Shown here one piece after another: positions 17,303-27,959 of a stretch of 64,000 nucleotides of DNA (within the stretch, counting starts at the first letter, position 1; each line of letters opens with the position of its first letter). This DNA comes from Andalucia godoyi. Its lineage: Eukaryota > Discoba > Jakobea > Jakobida > Andaluciidae. Location of the stretch: contig VRVR01000026.1 in assembly GCA_009859145.1 (NCBI GenBank), positions 186,001 to 250,000 of the forward strand, in the 5' to 3' direction. The notes under the pieces were generated by a model. It was not told the origin of the DNA and did no database searches. It was given only the letters and a program-made list of their open reading frames with translations. The translations under genes were made by a program, and so were the position numbers.

Positions 17303-19982
17303 GCCGAAAAACAAAAGAAATTCCTGGAGGGGCTGGCAAGATTAAAAAAAGCGTCGGAGAAAACGAAAAGAAGAAGGAGAACACTGCAGAAAAGAACATT
17401 GGTGAAAATGTTTTTCGCAGCATTATGTCATTGCAAAAAAACAGCTCTGACAAATGACAGAACCCTGCAATAATCAGTACAGCAGTTGGCACCTAAACTT
17501 CTTTCCATGTCGTGCAGACGTTGTTCCTTGTGAAGATCAAGAAGCTGGTGCGAATCAAAAAAAACCTAAATATAACGCCAAAAGAAGGGCGGGCACGGTG
17601 GGAGGAAAAAGCCCAGCGAACTGAGATGCTAGAGAAGCGTGATTCCACCTCTTGAATCTCCGTGCGAAAAGCGTCACAAGAGTTAGGCTGATTGCCAAAA
17701 GAGACCATCATTTCCACGAAACAAATCGTGAACGACGAAGATCTCAATTCAAAAGAAAAAAAAGAACTGCAATAAAGAGTCGTTTCTCCTCTGTTTACAG
17801 CGCACAGAGAGAGAATGGCCGGAAATTCACAACAAATTGCAACGTTGGCCGGTAAACAAACACCAGAAATTCGTTAACCTCAAAACTTCCCGTTGGCCGG
17901 ATGTGAGAGCACAAGAAAAAATGTCATTCAAATTGTTAAAACCTCCCGTGATAGCAAAAACATAGTGGAATCTCACAAGCAGATACAGAACGGAAAGGTA
18001 TCTCGATATAGGAACAAGAATAACTACAAGCCGTCAACGGCGCACAGGACCTCCGGACGTGCAACCGTGAGAACTGGCATAAGACAAGACACATATCCAC
18101 CTGACCAACACAATAAAGAACATCCAATTGAAACAACTGCAAACCGCGATCCCGTATGAAAACAAGATGTCTGTTGCATTCTGGTGTACAAAAAGAAAGA
18201 TGAATCTCCAATGGTGCCGACGAAATGAAAAAGCGAGCAGGCACTGAACAGCATGTTGCATGGGAATTATGTCAGGACAGATGAAGGGAGGGAGCCGTTC
18301 CGCTGCTCAGAAACAGGCAAGCCTTGCATATCATTCGGTGAGGCGTATCACGATCAGTTTTACAGAGATCAACCAAAACAAAAAAGAAATTCTGCAATAC
18401 CCACCCGAAAGCGCCCCAGACAGACAGCAGGTCCTTTAAACCTGCACACTGAAAATTTTTTATGCATACAATTGTCACCGCTGGACATTGCAAGTTTAGA
18501 CAGTGATGATGGCCAAAAGCATTACTCCAGCGCTGTAGAGGATGTCTGCAATCTTCCCGGAGAAGACAGATGACTCGACAAATTTCCTATGATATTATTA
18601 AGAGGATCTCAACGAACAATCCTGTTTTCCACACGATACATAAAGCAAGCCGTATTTTCAGCGACTAATAAAACACTGGAAGACCCTCACATGATGCTCC
18701 CCGGGTACTCGCACATGGATCGGCCCACACGAACAAGCTGTATGTTAAAGGAAGCGAAAACCAGAAATATTCACCCAAGTTCTCAACTATTGAAGAAGCC
18801 AACAGAAAGATGCCAGCCACACTAACGACTTTTTTGTGCGATTCCGATGTCATCGCACGACATTGCAATAAGTACGACATTTTGCTTTTGCAGTGGGTGG
18901 ATATCCATTCGGTTGTCATTTCGCGGAGTATCTCTTATGCAGCTCCTGCTTTTTTTAATAGAATGTGTTTGTATGCGTTCAACGAGTGGCTGGTAACCTT
19001 TTGCTCGGCTGTTCGTTCATCGGCATTTCACAAATCCGATCTTCATTAATGCAAGCATTTCGTTTTCTTTCTTGTTAGCTAGCTGTGTTGTTCTTTCTTC
19101 CGGTGTTTTATCAGCATATTCTACAAACGGTATTCGCATTCGTTTGAGAGGGCTGCAGAGCTGCATATTGACGATCGCCTCGAATTTTACGAAGAGTACG
19201 TGATTCAACGGGCGGCTCATTTATGTTCGGTAATGTTTCATTTCTTAGCAGGAGTCCCGTGTGGCTTGATTTGTGTGCATTGAACAGGCTAGTGAATCTT
19301 CTCCGATATTCATCTGTCATGAGAAGAAAGTGTTTGTTTTTTCGAACAGTTACCAGCTCGTTGTGAAGGCTTCGTTTTCCTTTCCGATCCTTTTCTCCCG
19401 TTTCCCGAAACTTTGCGACGTCATTCGCGCGCCAGAAGGTCAGCCACCATTTTGGAAATGAGCGTCAGTCGTTTTGCAAGTGTTTCTCATTTTTCACGAT
19501 GCTACGATCTTGCACAAGAAAATCATCGATTCTTGACGCTTGACGTTGGTCTGTTTTCTGGGTTGCGATCGCTGATGCTTTCTTTTTTGTGCTTACACCG
19601 GGTGTGACGGTTTCTTGTGTGTTGGGATAATTTGTCGCAGACTTTCGTGCTTGTTGACCGAGTTTCTGTTCGTTTTGCATTTCGCCCCTTCCCCAAATGA
19701 GATGATGGATACAATTGTGAAATGGCTTGATATTTAAAAGCCACTGAGATGTGTGCGTCGTACTGAGACAAAGAACGTTGACAGTCGATTCATTCATCTT
19801 CGTCTTCGAGTGCGGCTTGCATCACGGTTCTCCGTGTTCGCGGGCTGACCAAAGTCAGAAAATTCTCAGCTTCCGCACCGAGACGTGCATCAGCAGAGTT
19901 GTGTCGAACTTACTGATGGTCCGCAATGATGACAGGATGACATGGTCTGAGATAAGAATAAGAGACAAACTTCATGAAGTGG
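17303..19982. other. 2.7 kb gene-poor region
   Basis: No ORF above about 106 codons and none with a recognisable motif. Candidates looked at: 18253-18573 plus (106 codons), 18810-19049 plus (79 codons) and 19111-19320 minus (69 codons, M-T-D-E-Y-R-R-R-F-T-S-L-F-N). The last is followed in another frame by F-V-E-Y-A-D-K-T-P-E-E-R, and both look somewhat protein-like, so a small spliced minus-strand gene between about 19020 and 19320 is possible. No tRNA, snRNA or other RNA gene was recognised. The region is more A-rich on the plus strand than its surroundings between 17.6 and 18.3 kb. Confidence 0.4.
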
Positions 19983-20576
19983 TCACAAGGAGTCCACTTG
20001 ATTTACAAGGGGTAAAATCTGGGTTATGAGACGGTGATTGTCATGAGGACGTAGCATGTCCAGTATGGCATGCGTGCAATCATCGCAAGAACCAAAATCG
20101 TCAGTGTCGACTTGCAGAACACTTCCTGACGCAGTCTCCTCAGAATCGGGTTCTTCCAAAGTCGCAAACTGACTTTCAAGCAGCGAGGGACCAGCGAAAT
20201 GGCCAACACGTGACCGCAGTCTAGACTCCGCAGATTTTCTGGAAATTTTCAAATACACAAAGAGGACATGATAGCCATCCGTGTCGCGTACGCCACAAGA
20301 CTTGTTTTCAACACTCGACAACAGACGACGATACGTCTTCTTTAAAGCAGAGCAAGCCAATACACAAGAAGAATGTGACGAAAGCCAATCTCTAAGTGTT
20401 AGAAGCCACGGCAAACGATCTTCATCCGTGAGACCTTTGCCAGACTGCATTTTGCTTTTGTTGGCGGGGCTATGAAATTCATCTGCGTCTGCAAAAGGAA
20501 GCTGAAGACTGGAGGCAATCAACTGTCCAACAGTGGATTTCCCACAGCCAGCTACTCCACAAACCACTATTCGCAT
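19983..20576 (-). CDS. Gluconokinase
   Basis: The ATG at 20576 (197 aa) begins at the P-loop strand: M-R-I-V-V-C-G-V-A-G-C-G-K-S-T-V-G. Gluconokinase-specific features follow: F-A-D-A-D-E-F-H-S-P-A-N-K-S-K-M (substrate-binding D-x-D-x-x-H and K-M), G-x-x-L-T-D-E-D-R-L-P-W-L, C-S-A-L-K-K-T-Y-R (sugar contacts), then V-Y-L-K-I, a lid with R-L-R-S-R-V-G-H-F-A-G-P-S-L-L-E-S-Q-F and the E-E-P-D strand. The length is that of the small GntK/IDNK family. It phosphorylates D-gluconate to 6-phosphogluconate, feeding the pentose phosphate pathway in the cytosol. The upstream in-frame extension to 20666 lacks conserved residues. It diverges from the TTC12 gene. Confidence 0.9.
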   Translation of the reverse strand: MRIVVCGVAGCGKSTVGQLIASSLQLPFADADEFHSPANKSKMQSGKGLTDEDRLPWLLTLRDWLSSHSSCVLACSALKKTYRRLLSSVENKSCGVRDTDGYHVLFVYLKISRKSAESRLRSRVGHFAGPSLLESQFATLEEPDSEETASGSVLQVDTDDFGSCDDCTHAILDMLRPHDNHRLITQILPLVNQVDSL

Positions 20577-20798
20577 GAATGTTCTTTCGAGAGCGCATGG
20601 AAACACCGGTAATACAATCTGACTGCAGTCTTTGAGCTCTGAAGATTTGTTTTCCAAAGGTTTCAATCTTCCAGCGCTTCGTGGCGCCTCAAGCCCTCAA
20701 CCTTTTCCGAAAGACAAAACGCTTGCAAAACAAACTGCAGTTTTGTTCGTTTCCTTTTGTTCTGTTTCCGACTATGTAAGTTTCGACATGCGCGTCCA

Positions 20799-23235
20799 AT
20801 GAGTGGTCCATCTGCGGAAACGTTGAATGCATTAAAAATGCTTCATGTTGACGATCGTGATATGAATTCATTTCTTTCTCGTGTTGATGAGATTGGTATG
20901 TCGGTTCTCCAATGATGTCTGGGAGTTTTCTTCTTCTTTCTTACATTTTGCTCGAAATAGACAGTCTCATTCGCGATCTGAGAAATGACAAAATATCACC
21001 GGACGATAATCGTCTAACTGCTTTGAGTGCGGGACCTCCTGCCACAAGCCCTGATCTCCCGGAATCGTCGATTCGAAGTTCTGAGATGTTTTCTGATCCC
21101 CAGGCTACAGGTTTCTTTGCAGCTTTGGAAGCAGATGCGGAGCAGCGGGCCGCACAGAAGAAAATCAGCATTAAGAAGGCGACTGAGTTCAAGGACAGTG
21201 GCAATCGGTTGTTTCGTGCCTCCAAGTTTGAACAAGCAATAGCTGAATACACTTCTGGGCTTGCAGTTTGTCGTGACATGGTCTCTTTGCTGGTCAATCG
21301 AGCCCAAGCATTCCTGAAACTCCACAAATATGCAGAAGCAATGAAAGATTGCACGGCAGCAATCGAGCTTGACTCACAGTGCGTCAAGGCTTTCGTGCGC
21401 CGGGCGAAGGCCGAAGCTGCTTTGTTGATGTTTGACGATGCCATTCTCGATCTGGAATCCGCTCTTCAGTTTGCTCCGAGCAGTCACGAGATTCCAATTC
21501 TTCTTGATGAATATCGAAAAGAGCATTCAGATCTAGTGTATGAGGACGAGGTATCGCGTCAGCTTGCGGCGCCGACCACTGCTTCGACCGAGGCCGTGCT
21601 GGAGGAAATTTCAGGCGTTTTGGAGCTTGCTTCGAGAGTGATCCGGGACAAGGCCACTGTATTGTCGGGAGACAGGGTAGTGTGGATTCAACGTTTACAA
21701 AGACTGCAAAATTCCTTGGTTTGCGATCCTAAATTTGTGAATACTGCTGTCCGGATATCTGGTCTCTTGCAAGTTCTTTGGGAATGCGTCGAAAATGGGT
21801 TCGAAACTGTTTCCGTTTTGCCGACTCTGTGTCTGCTTGCTGAGAATGTCAGGAACAGCCGGCTGTTTCTGGATCTCGGTGCACCTGGTTTCTGCCTGTC
21901 TTTCATCTTGGAAGCAATCTCAAAGCCCAATGTTGTCTTGCTGGATGTATCTATGACACGCAAGCAACTTATTGGCAAGAAGCTGGAAGAATTGCTCATC
22001 TGCAGATTGTCTGCCGAAACGCTGATGCAATTACTGGACAATTTGATCTCCTACGACCATGTTCGGTCTGTCATCTCGATTTCTAGAATAGTGGAAATTT
22101 GTTCGGTGTCTCTCTCCCTCGTCTCTTGGCCGGCTCTCGTTGCACAATCTTGCCAGGTGGTTGCAACTATCGCGAAACACGGTATGTCTGAGAATTCTCC
22201 GTAGCTGTTCAGCCTTTTCTTTTATCCTTCCATGTCACTGCTTACTCCGTATATTCTTCTTGCCTTCTTTCTTTATCTTGTTCATTGTTCGATAATAATT
22301 TAGCGTCATTCGTTCCCGATCTCTTGCTGGGAAACGGCATCCTTTCGTCTCTTCAGTCCTTTATATTGCGATATTCTTTTTCCTCTTCTGATCTGCTTTT
22401 GATTGGCAAGATCATGCAATTGTTGAGTGTATTGTCATTGCACAAAACGGCAGTTGGCTTGTTGTCGCCTTTCTTCTCCTCAAGTTGTTCGTTGTTGCGA
22501 CTGAGTCTTGGCCAGTATCATTCTGTACGCAATGATGCTTGTCTATCGGCAGTTGACTCGTGTTTTATGTTTCTTATCAATGCTGGCCATGCAGGACTGT
22601 GTTCGGATATTGCAGCAGCCGTCGACGACAAGGGTCTTGTGCGGGAATTGATAGAGGCCATCCCAACGCTTTCGCTCAGGTCTTCGTCACGTGTGCTACT
22701 GTGCATCCTCACACTTCTCGGGAAGATTGCCGAAAACTCAGCAGTGTCTCGCTCTTTGATTCAGTATCACATCGATGCCAAGACTTTTGAACTATTGGGC
22801 AGACTTGAAATGTGCCATCCTCCTGTTCCGGAAGAGGTGCCCATTTATTCGCAGTGCGCTCGAATGTTGTCGATTGTGCGGCATGAGGTTGCACCGAGGG
22901 TGAAAAGGACTGCCGGTGCAATCGCCAAACTCGCGAGGCTACTGGATTATCGCGATGCCACCGTCGTCGGCAATGTTGCACTGTTCTTGTCCGAAGCGGT
23001 GTTACCGTCTGGTGCCGAAAGCCCGGACAAAGACGTTTGTGCACAGATGCTTACTACAGGTGCTATTGACATGCTGCTTCGAATTCTTGACAACAGTAGC
23101 CCAAATATTGGTCGGAATTGCGCTATCTGTCTTGGAAAACTGAGTCGCGATAAGGACTGCTATGAAAGAATACGCGAACTTCATGGGCTTGACATTTTAC
23201 GCCTGCGCGTTTCAACAATTCTAGAAAATTCATGA
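20799..23235 (+). CDS. TTC12: TTC12 homolog (axonemal dynein preassembly factor)
   Basis: Three exons: 20799-20895, 20961-22181 and 22304-23235. The donors are GTATGTCG and GTATGTCT and the acceptors end AATAG and TTTAG; phases join cleanly (G/AC to Asp, G/CG to Ala). The N-terminus F-L-S-R-V-D-E-I-D-S-L-I-R-D-L-R matches the TTC12 opening. Then come A-F/F-A-A-L-E-A-D-A-E-Q-R-A and a three-TPR block (F-K-D-S-G-N-R-L-F-R-A, L-V-N-R-A-Q-A-F-L-K-L, A-F-V-R-R-A-K-A-E-A), followed by a long armadillo-like helical C-terminus ending with N-I-G-R-N-C-A-I-C-L-G-K-L. The domain order and about 750 aa length match TTC12, which in animals and algae acts in the cytoplasmic assembly of axonemal dynein arms. 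Its presence implies a motile cilium. Confidence 0.85.
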
Positions 23236-23256
23236 GGGTTAGGGTCTTCTGACCAT

Positions 23257-24558
23257 CTACGAAGAAGGATTTCCAGGAGTTTCGCCGTGTAAATTGCTGC
23301 TGGACGATGATCCTTCGCGATTGAACTTGATGTGCAACAGAGAATCAATGGTTGATCGGCAAATCGGGCATTTGTTTGTTTGCAAACGGAGAACCTTGGC
23401 ACAATCGGAGCACAGGCACATGTGTCTACACGGCAGCACTGCAGTATCGCGCTTTTCGCTCATGCATATTACGCACATGGAAGATTCATCATCATCTCCC
23501 GTGGATTCTTGTTTTGTCGACGAACTGGATTCCGCAGAAGCAGGGGATGCTCCATCAGCGGGTGCAGCTTCTTGTTCATCCATACCGTAAATTTCCTGCA
23601 ATTCATAGGATCGGCCCTGAACAACGATCTTTTGCTTTGTTACTCGAACTTGAACAGTATTCGTTCGAGCATCCTCAAACAGCGTGGCGTAAGTGATTTG
23701 GCACTGCGTCGAACTCCCAATGGTAGAACTATCTGCAGTCACTTGCACTCCGTCATCTCTGGCCTGTAGAACAATAACAATCGGATGGCTAGTGCTAGTT
23801 TCCTCAAACAACAAGTCGTGCGGATATAGAGACAAGTTCAGCGGCACTTGAGAAGACTGTGTGACAAGCACATTAAGACCCTTTGTGGCCACCTGCGACG
23901 GAACAAGAGTAGACGACACTTGAGATGTGAACACGATCGAGCGATCTGGCTGAACGGATTCAACAGCGGCAAAGAAAATCGAAACAGAAAAGTCTCTGGC
24001 CGCGTCGACAACAAACTCCAAGATGCCGAACTGTTGATCCGGCGACAGCCCACTGGCATGTCCGGCTGGAACCGAACTTGGAGACGACGAAGACCCAGCA
24101 GCGAGTGGCAGAATTTTCAACGAAGCCTTTTTTAAGTTCACATCATTTCTAATCGTTATGGTTTGCTGGACCTGCGGAGGTGGTGGCATAGGCCTCTGAT
24201 ATTGGCCATTATTACCAGCGTAAAAAAACTGCTGAGGTGCCACATTCGAAGGAGGACGCTGTCCACTCATGATAATCGGTGTTCCTCCAAACATCAAGTA
24301 AAACTGCGGATTTTGCATATTTTGCATTGGCATCTGCTGTCTCCCCGGTTGCCCAGGCGGTCCAGGCGGAACCCCAGGCTGTTGCACATACATCGGTCTC
24401 TGCTGTTGCGGGGGATAAGGATACTGTTGTGGCTGCTGGAATTGCGGCTGTGCTTGCTGCTGTTGAACAACAGCACCCTGTGGTCTGCCGTATGGTTGCC
24501 CCTGAACCTGTTGCTGTGTCTGAGGAGCTCGGCGCGAAGTTGAATTACTCGAACCCAT
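23257..24558 (-). CDS. MGRN1/RNF157/LOG2-type RING E3 ubiquitin ligase
   Basis: 433 aa from ATG 24558. The start M-G-S-S-N-S is a likely N-myristoylation signal, as in plant LOG2/LUL proteins and MGRN1. Residues 10-115 are Gln/Pro-rich. The middle (about 130-320) carries the MGRN domain with I-R-N-D-V-N-L-K-K-A-S-L, L-E-F-V-V-D-A and S-Q-C-Q-I-T-Y-A-T-L, then K-Q-K-I-V-V-Q-G-R-S-Y-E-L-Q-E-I-Y-G. The RING near residues 362-402 is C-V-I-C-x9-L-P-C-R-H-M-C-L-C-x2-C-A-K and C-P-I-C-R, the C3HC4 pattern typical of this family, ending H-I-K-F-N. It should act with E2 enzymes at membranes, and substrates are unknown. It is divergent to the TMEM19-family gene. Confidence 0.85.
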   Translation of the reverse strand: MGSSNSTSRRAPQTQQQVQGQPYGRPQGAVVQQQQAQPQFQQPQQYPYPPQQQRPMYVQQPGVPPGPPGQPGRQQMPMQNMQNPQFYLMFGGTPIIMSGQRPPSNVAPQQFFYAGNNGQYQRPMPPPPQVQQTITIRNDVNLKKASLKILPLAAGSSSSPSSVPAGHASGLSPDQQFGILEFVVDAARDFSVSIFFAAVESVQPDRSIVFTSQVSSTLVPSQVATKGLNVLVTQSSQVPLNLSLYPHDLLFEETSTSHPIVIVLQARDDGVQVTADSSTIGSSTQCQITYATLFEDARTNTVQVRVTKQKIVVQGRSYELQEIYGMDEQEAAPADGASPASAESSSSTKQESTGDDDESSMCVICMSEKRDTAVLPCRHMCLCSDCAKVLRLQTNKCPICRSTIDSLLHIKFNREGSSSSSNLHGETPGNPSS

Positions 24559-25090
24559 CCGTGAGACAATTTAAAGCAACGAGAAGCACACACACACACA
24601 CACACGCGCAAAGAGAGAGAAAGAAAAAGGAGGAAAGAGGAAATTTAATAAAAATAAAATTAAAAATGAACGTCAGACTGCCTGTTAGAATAGAAATCTA
24701 GTTGGAGGACCACCACAGATTCCTGCGAAGCAAATTAAGCAGTGAGAGTTGAGAAGAACGATCTGTGAAGACGGTCTTGATGTTGGAGAAAACCCAGAAG
24801 AAACGATTCGGTGGGCAAAAAAGCACGAGTCACTGTACTCCGAAGTCCCGACCCTTGCCCTTCCGGCAAAATCTCGTCGACCAGTTTCCGACAATCCGAG
24901 TTTCTCGAATCCCGCCTTGCGGACGTTAGGCATCGCAGGGTTAGGGGCCTCCGCCGGACCTTTCAATTTCTCTCGAGTGAGACCACCCCTCGGTTCCCAC
25001 AATCTCCGAATCGACAAATAGTCGGTGCAGTGTGCGGAGTGCCACAGTCGCATTCTGTTTTTGAGACTCTTCGGGGGAGCGACGGGCATC
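24559..25090. other. Divergent intergenic region with (CA)n tract
   Basis: This is the promoter region between the RING ligase and the TMEM19-family gene. It contains a CA microsatellite at 24585-24606 and an A-rich purine stretch around 24607-24665. The frame from 25025 upstream of the chosen ATG has no conserved residues. Confidence 0.5.
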
Positions 25091-25993
25091 ATGGGAGCAT
25101 CGTTACGAGCGGGAAAGCCTTCAGCAGAGGACGTGCATGCTGCGTTTGGCCTTATCGCCACCTATGTTCTCGCTTTCCTTCTTGCATACGGCGGGTATCG
25201 GAAAAAGTCGCTATCCAAAACCGGTGCAATTGCAGCGTTTCTCGTTGGGGCACTCACCATGAGCACAGGGTTTGAGTTTGGTCTGGCTCTTGTCCTCTTC
25301 TTTTATTCTTCTTCGATGATGACAAAGCTGCATGGCAGGAGAAAGAGACATCTGGAGGACGGGCACAAAGAGGGTGGGCAGAGGAATTGGGAACAGGTGG
25401 TTGCAAACTCCCTCTTCGCATGCATGCTGTGCATCTTGCATCGTGTTTCCGTCCCTTGGAAAACAGTGCAACTTCTTAGAGAGAGTGGTGCAATTGTGGA
25501 CTTTGTGAATCCTCAATTTATTTGGCACTCGTTCGTTTTTACGTGTTTCCTTGGGTTCTACTCGTGCACCAACGGCGACACGTGGGCATCGGAAATCGGA
25601 ATACTGTTTTCCAAAGAACCGTTCTTAATTACTGGTTTTCGCCGAGTTCCAAGAGGCACGAATGGCGGTGTTTCCATTGCGGGTACGCTGGCTTCCATTT
25701 TCGCTGGGGTGTTCATTGGATTGCCATTTGTTCTGTTGTATCCTTCCAGCTGGAAACTCCTAATTCTTACCGCCGCTTGCAGTTTTCTGGGATCCATATT
25801 TGATTCGATTCTCGGTGGTCTATTCCAGTATTCTGGATATTGCCCAATGAAGCGGATTGTCGTCAACGAGCCAACACCTTTCGCGCAACATGTTTCGGGT
25901 CATGCAGTGTTGAATAACCACCAGGTGAACTTTCTTTCGGCAGCCATCACATCGGTCCTGGCTGGTTTCATGGGCATCTATATCATGTCATAA
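25091..25993 (+). CDS. TMEM19 / DUF92 family membrane protein
   Basis: The ATG at 25091 (300 aa) is preferred; the longer frame begins with a GTG at 25025. About seven hydrophobic segments are present. Signature blocks of the family are visible: K-K-S-L-S-K-T-G-A-I-A-A-F-L-V-G, F-Y-S-S-S-M-M-T-K, the acidic/Asn motif C-T-N-G-D-T-W-A-S-E-I-G near the centre, R-R-V-P-R-G-T-N-G-G-V-S, and G-S-I-F-D-S-I-L-G-G-L-F-Q. The same fold includes plant VTE6, which phosphorylates phytyl phosphate using CTP. Conservation of the N-G-D-T-W-A-S-E and D-S-I-L-G motifs suggests a polyprenyl-phosphate kinase type of activity, but for TMEM19 itself this is unproven. Confidence 0.85.
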   Translation: MGASLRAGKPSAEDVHAAFGLIATYVLAFLLAYGGYRKKSLSKTGAIAAFLVGALTMSTGFEFGLALVLFFYSSSMMTKLHGRRKRHLEDGHKEGGQRNWEQVVANSLFACMLCILHRVSVPWKTVQLLRESGAIVDFVNPQFIWHSFVFTCFLGFYSCTNGDTWASEIGILFSKEPFLITGFRRVPRGTNGGVSIAGTLASIFAGVFIGLPFVLLYPSSWKLLILTAACSFLGSIFDSILGGLFQYSGYCPMKRIVVNEPTPFAQHVSGHAVLNNHQVNFLSAAITSVLAGFMGIYIMS

Positions 25994-26167
25994 AAGATTT
26001 TCTTACATGCATACACGCGGGAAATCATTGTCATACAAAAGACGTGGCAGCGAGAAATCAGGAACTTGAATGAAAAAAAATAATAATAAGCGGAGGGGGG
26101 AGGCAAGAACAACGACCAACAACAAAACAATTAAAAAGAAAAGCAGAAAACAAAAGGGACGTTCCGC

Positions 26168-26770
26168 TCAGCTCGCAGACGTGAGAAGACGACTTTCCAG
26201 CGAAGCCTTTCGATCGCACCACTCACCAATAATCATTGAAAACCAAGCAGTGTCTCGCTGATAATTCTTGACGATCATGTGCTTGCGAAACACACCTTCA
26301 CTGGTGAAACCCAGCTTCTTGGCGGCTGCAACAGACTTTCCGTGCAATACGTCACATTTCCATTCGACTCGATCGCAACCACGATTCTCAAATGCGTTCG
26401 TCAGAAGGAGGAGACATGCTTCGGTATTCGCATATGTGCGCTGAAATGCAGGAGCGTACCACAAATGACCAATCTCCACCCTCTTGTGTTCCGGGGCATA
26501 ATTGGAGTAATTCACCACCCCGATTTTCTTTCCGGACATTTTGTCAACGACACAATAAGGATAATAACCACTCTTCCTTAATGAGCAAAGATACTGTGAA
26601 TAAAAGGAGGAGTAGTCCGGAGACGGATGCCAAAACAGGAACCGCCACAGTCTGTCTCGTTCTTCAGGGCTTATGCCATGTGATGCTTCATAAAGTTCTG
26701 CGCCATCCGCGTCTTCGTTGAGAGGGACAAGCTTGATATGAGGCCCTTCTAATACAAGTTGTGGAATCAT
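26168..26770 (-). CDS. GNAT-family N-acetyltransferase (RimJ/RimL type)
   Basis: 200 aa from ATG 26770. The start L-E-G-P-H-I-K-L-V-P-L is the typical first strand of RimJ/RimL acetyltransferases. Then come I-G-V-V-N-Y-S-N-Y (beta4), V-E-I-G-H-L-W-Y (beta4/5) followed by a divergent acetyl-CoA loop (A-P-A-F-Q-R-T-Y-A-N-T-E-A), R-V-E-W-K-C-D-V, and S-V-A-A-A-K-K-L-G-F-T-S-E-G-V-F-R-K-H (beta6/7, characteristic). The enzyme transfers acetyl from acetyl-CoA to an unknown acceptor. Fungal and bacterial relatives include small-molecule and protein N-terminal acetylases. Confidence 0.8.
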   Translation of the reverse strand: MIPQLVLEGPHIKLVPLNEDADGAELYEASHGISPEERDRLWRFLFWHPSPDYSSFYSQYLCSLRKSGYYPYCVVDKMSGKKIGVVNYSNYAPEHKRVEIGHLWYAPAFQRTYANTEACLLLLTNAFENRGCDRVEWKCDVLHGKSVAAAKKLGFTSEGVFRKHMIVKNYQRDTAWFSMIIGEWCDRKASLESRLLTSAS

Positions 26771-26976
26771 TGTCGGAGTTCTTTGCTCCGAATGTTTTTA
26801 AGAAAGAAGAGAACAGTAAAAGAAGAAAGATAGACGCTCATCCAGTTTGACAGGCATCTGCTCAATTATGCTTTGCGGAGGTTTCTTGGGCTTTCTTTGA
26901 AAGAGGTGTGATGTCGTTTGACATCGGAAAGCATGTCATCCCACATCCGTGGTAGGTGACTGTCTAGGAAGTGGGA

Positions 26977-26979
<3 letters not shown>

Positions 26980-27057
<78 letters not shown>
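26980..27057 (+). repeat. (CT)n microsatellite, about 38 units
   Basis: An uninterrupted CT dinucleotide run. It lies immediately beside the 3' end of the first IS607/Fanzor remnant. The length is prone to assembly error. Confidence 0.95.
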
Positions 27058-27058
<1 letters not shown>

Positions 27059-27071
27059 CGTTCTCTTTATT

Positions 27072-27735
27072 TTATTGTAAAATGTTTAGGTGTGTCTTTA
27101 TTTTCAAAACTCTATCACACTGCATAGTCTCAGAATCATTGTTGAGAAGCAGTGCGTGCAGCACCTTGATTGTGAGCGAGACGCGTTTTTCGCGGACGCC
27201 CACGAGGCCTGCGTCGTAGATCCAGCGCGCTGCGCCGAGCCACCTTCGCAGAACTGCTCTCTGGCTCGTCGACGGGTGCATCTTCACTTTCACTGCTCTC
27301 ACCGCGGACTCTGTTGCGTCAGTTTTCGGCGCTGCGCTGTCCGTTGTGGCGGGCAACGAAGCAGGTGATGATGGCAAGCAGATCGTCTGCGAGGCAGTGC
27401 ATGCGATGGGAGCCGGCGTGGATGCTGCAGATCGTTCCGGCGGCGGTCCAGCGCCAGAAGGTGGCGGTGGAGATGTCATGGGTCTTGCGCAGCGTTGCGG
27501 ACGTGACGGACATGGGGCGTTGCATGGACAATATAAGAAATGAGCGTCGCTGTGCGAGGATGCAACGCGGCTGCGTGTGTATAGGGACATCATGATCAAA
27601 ACGGGGCGAAACGAATCGGGCATCGTGTGACGGAGTTGCTAAGATAGCCAACGCATGCGCATGGCGCGTGGCAGTGTTTTTGGTTTGCGTGCGCCTTAGA
27701 TTGCTTCATCATATCGCAACAAGTGGCTACGGCGG
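27072..27735 (-). mobile_element. IS607-like/Fanzor element remnant 1 (HTH + Fanzor N-terminus)
   Basis: On the minus strand the element begins near 27735, where similarity to 53544 onward starts. A frame around 27490-27380 encodes L-R-K-T-H-D-I-S-T-A-T-F-W-R-W-T-A-A-G, then I-C-S-I-H-A-G-S-H-R-M. This is the MerR-type helix-turn-helix of IS607 TnpA serine recombinases (W-x3-G-x-I ... G-x-H-R). The recombinase catalytic domain is missing and the frame stops after A-E-N. In the overlapping frame, at about 27250-27140, V-K-M-H-P-S-T-S-Q-R-A-V-L-R-R-W-L-G-A-A-R-W-I-Y-D is the N-terminal signature of TnpB/Fanzor proteins (P-T-x-x-Q ... W-x-x-A-R-W-x-Y-N). It stops at 27072 after about 50 more codons, so the RuvC part is lost. 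Order and strand (tnpA then tnpB) match IS607. The frame from 27623 has no proven start. The family call rests on motifs. Confidence 0.7.
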
Positions 27736-27959
27736 AAACAATTTCAAGCTACCAGCTTTGCCAAAATGCCGATGTCCATGGCTCTGTGCACATGAGATCA
27801 GGACGAGGAGAGCGCGCACCCAATTTTTTAAATTATTTTATTTGAAAAGGAAACGTGTGCTGAACCTTGGGAGGATAGCCTGCATACTCGTGCTTGTGGC
27901 TGCACAAAACAGGTTGCGATTGCAATTGTCAGACAGCGACGAATCATAGCCAGGGATCA

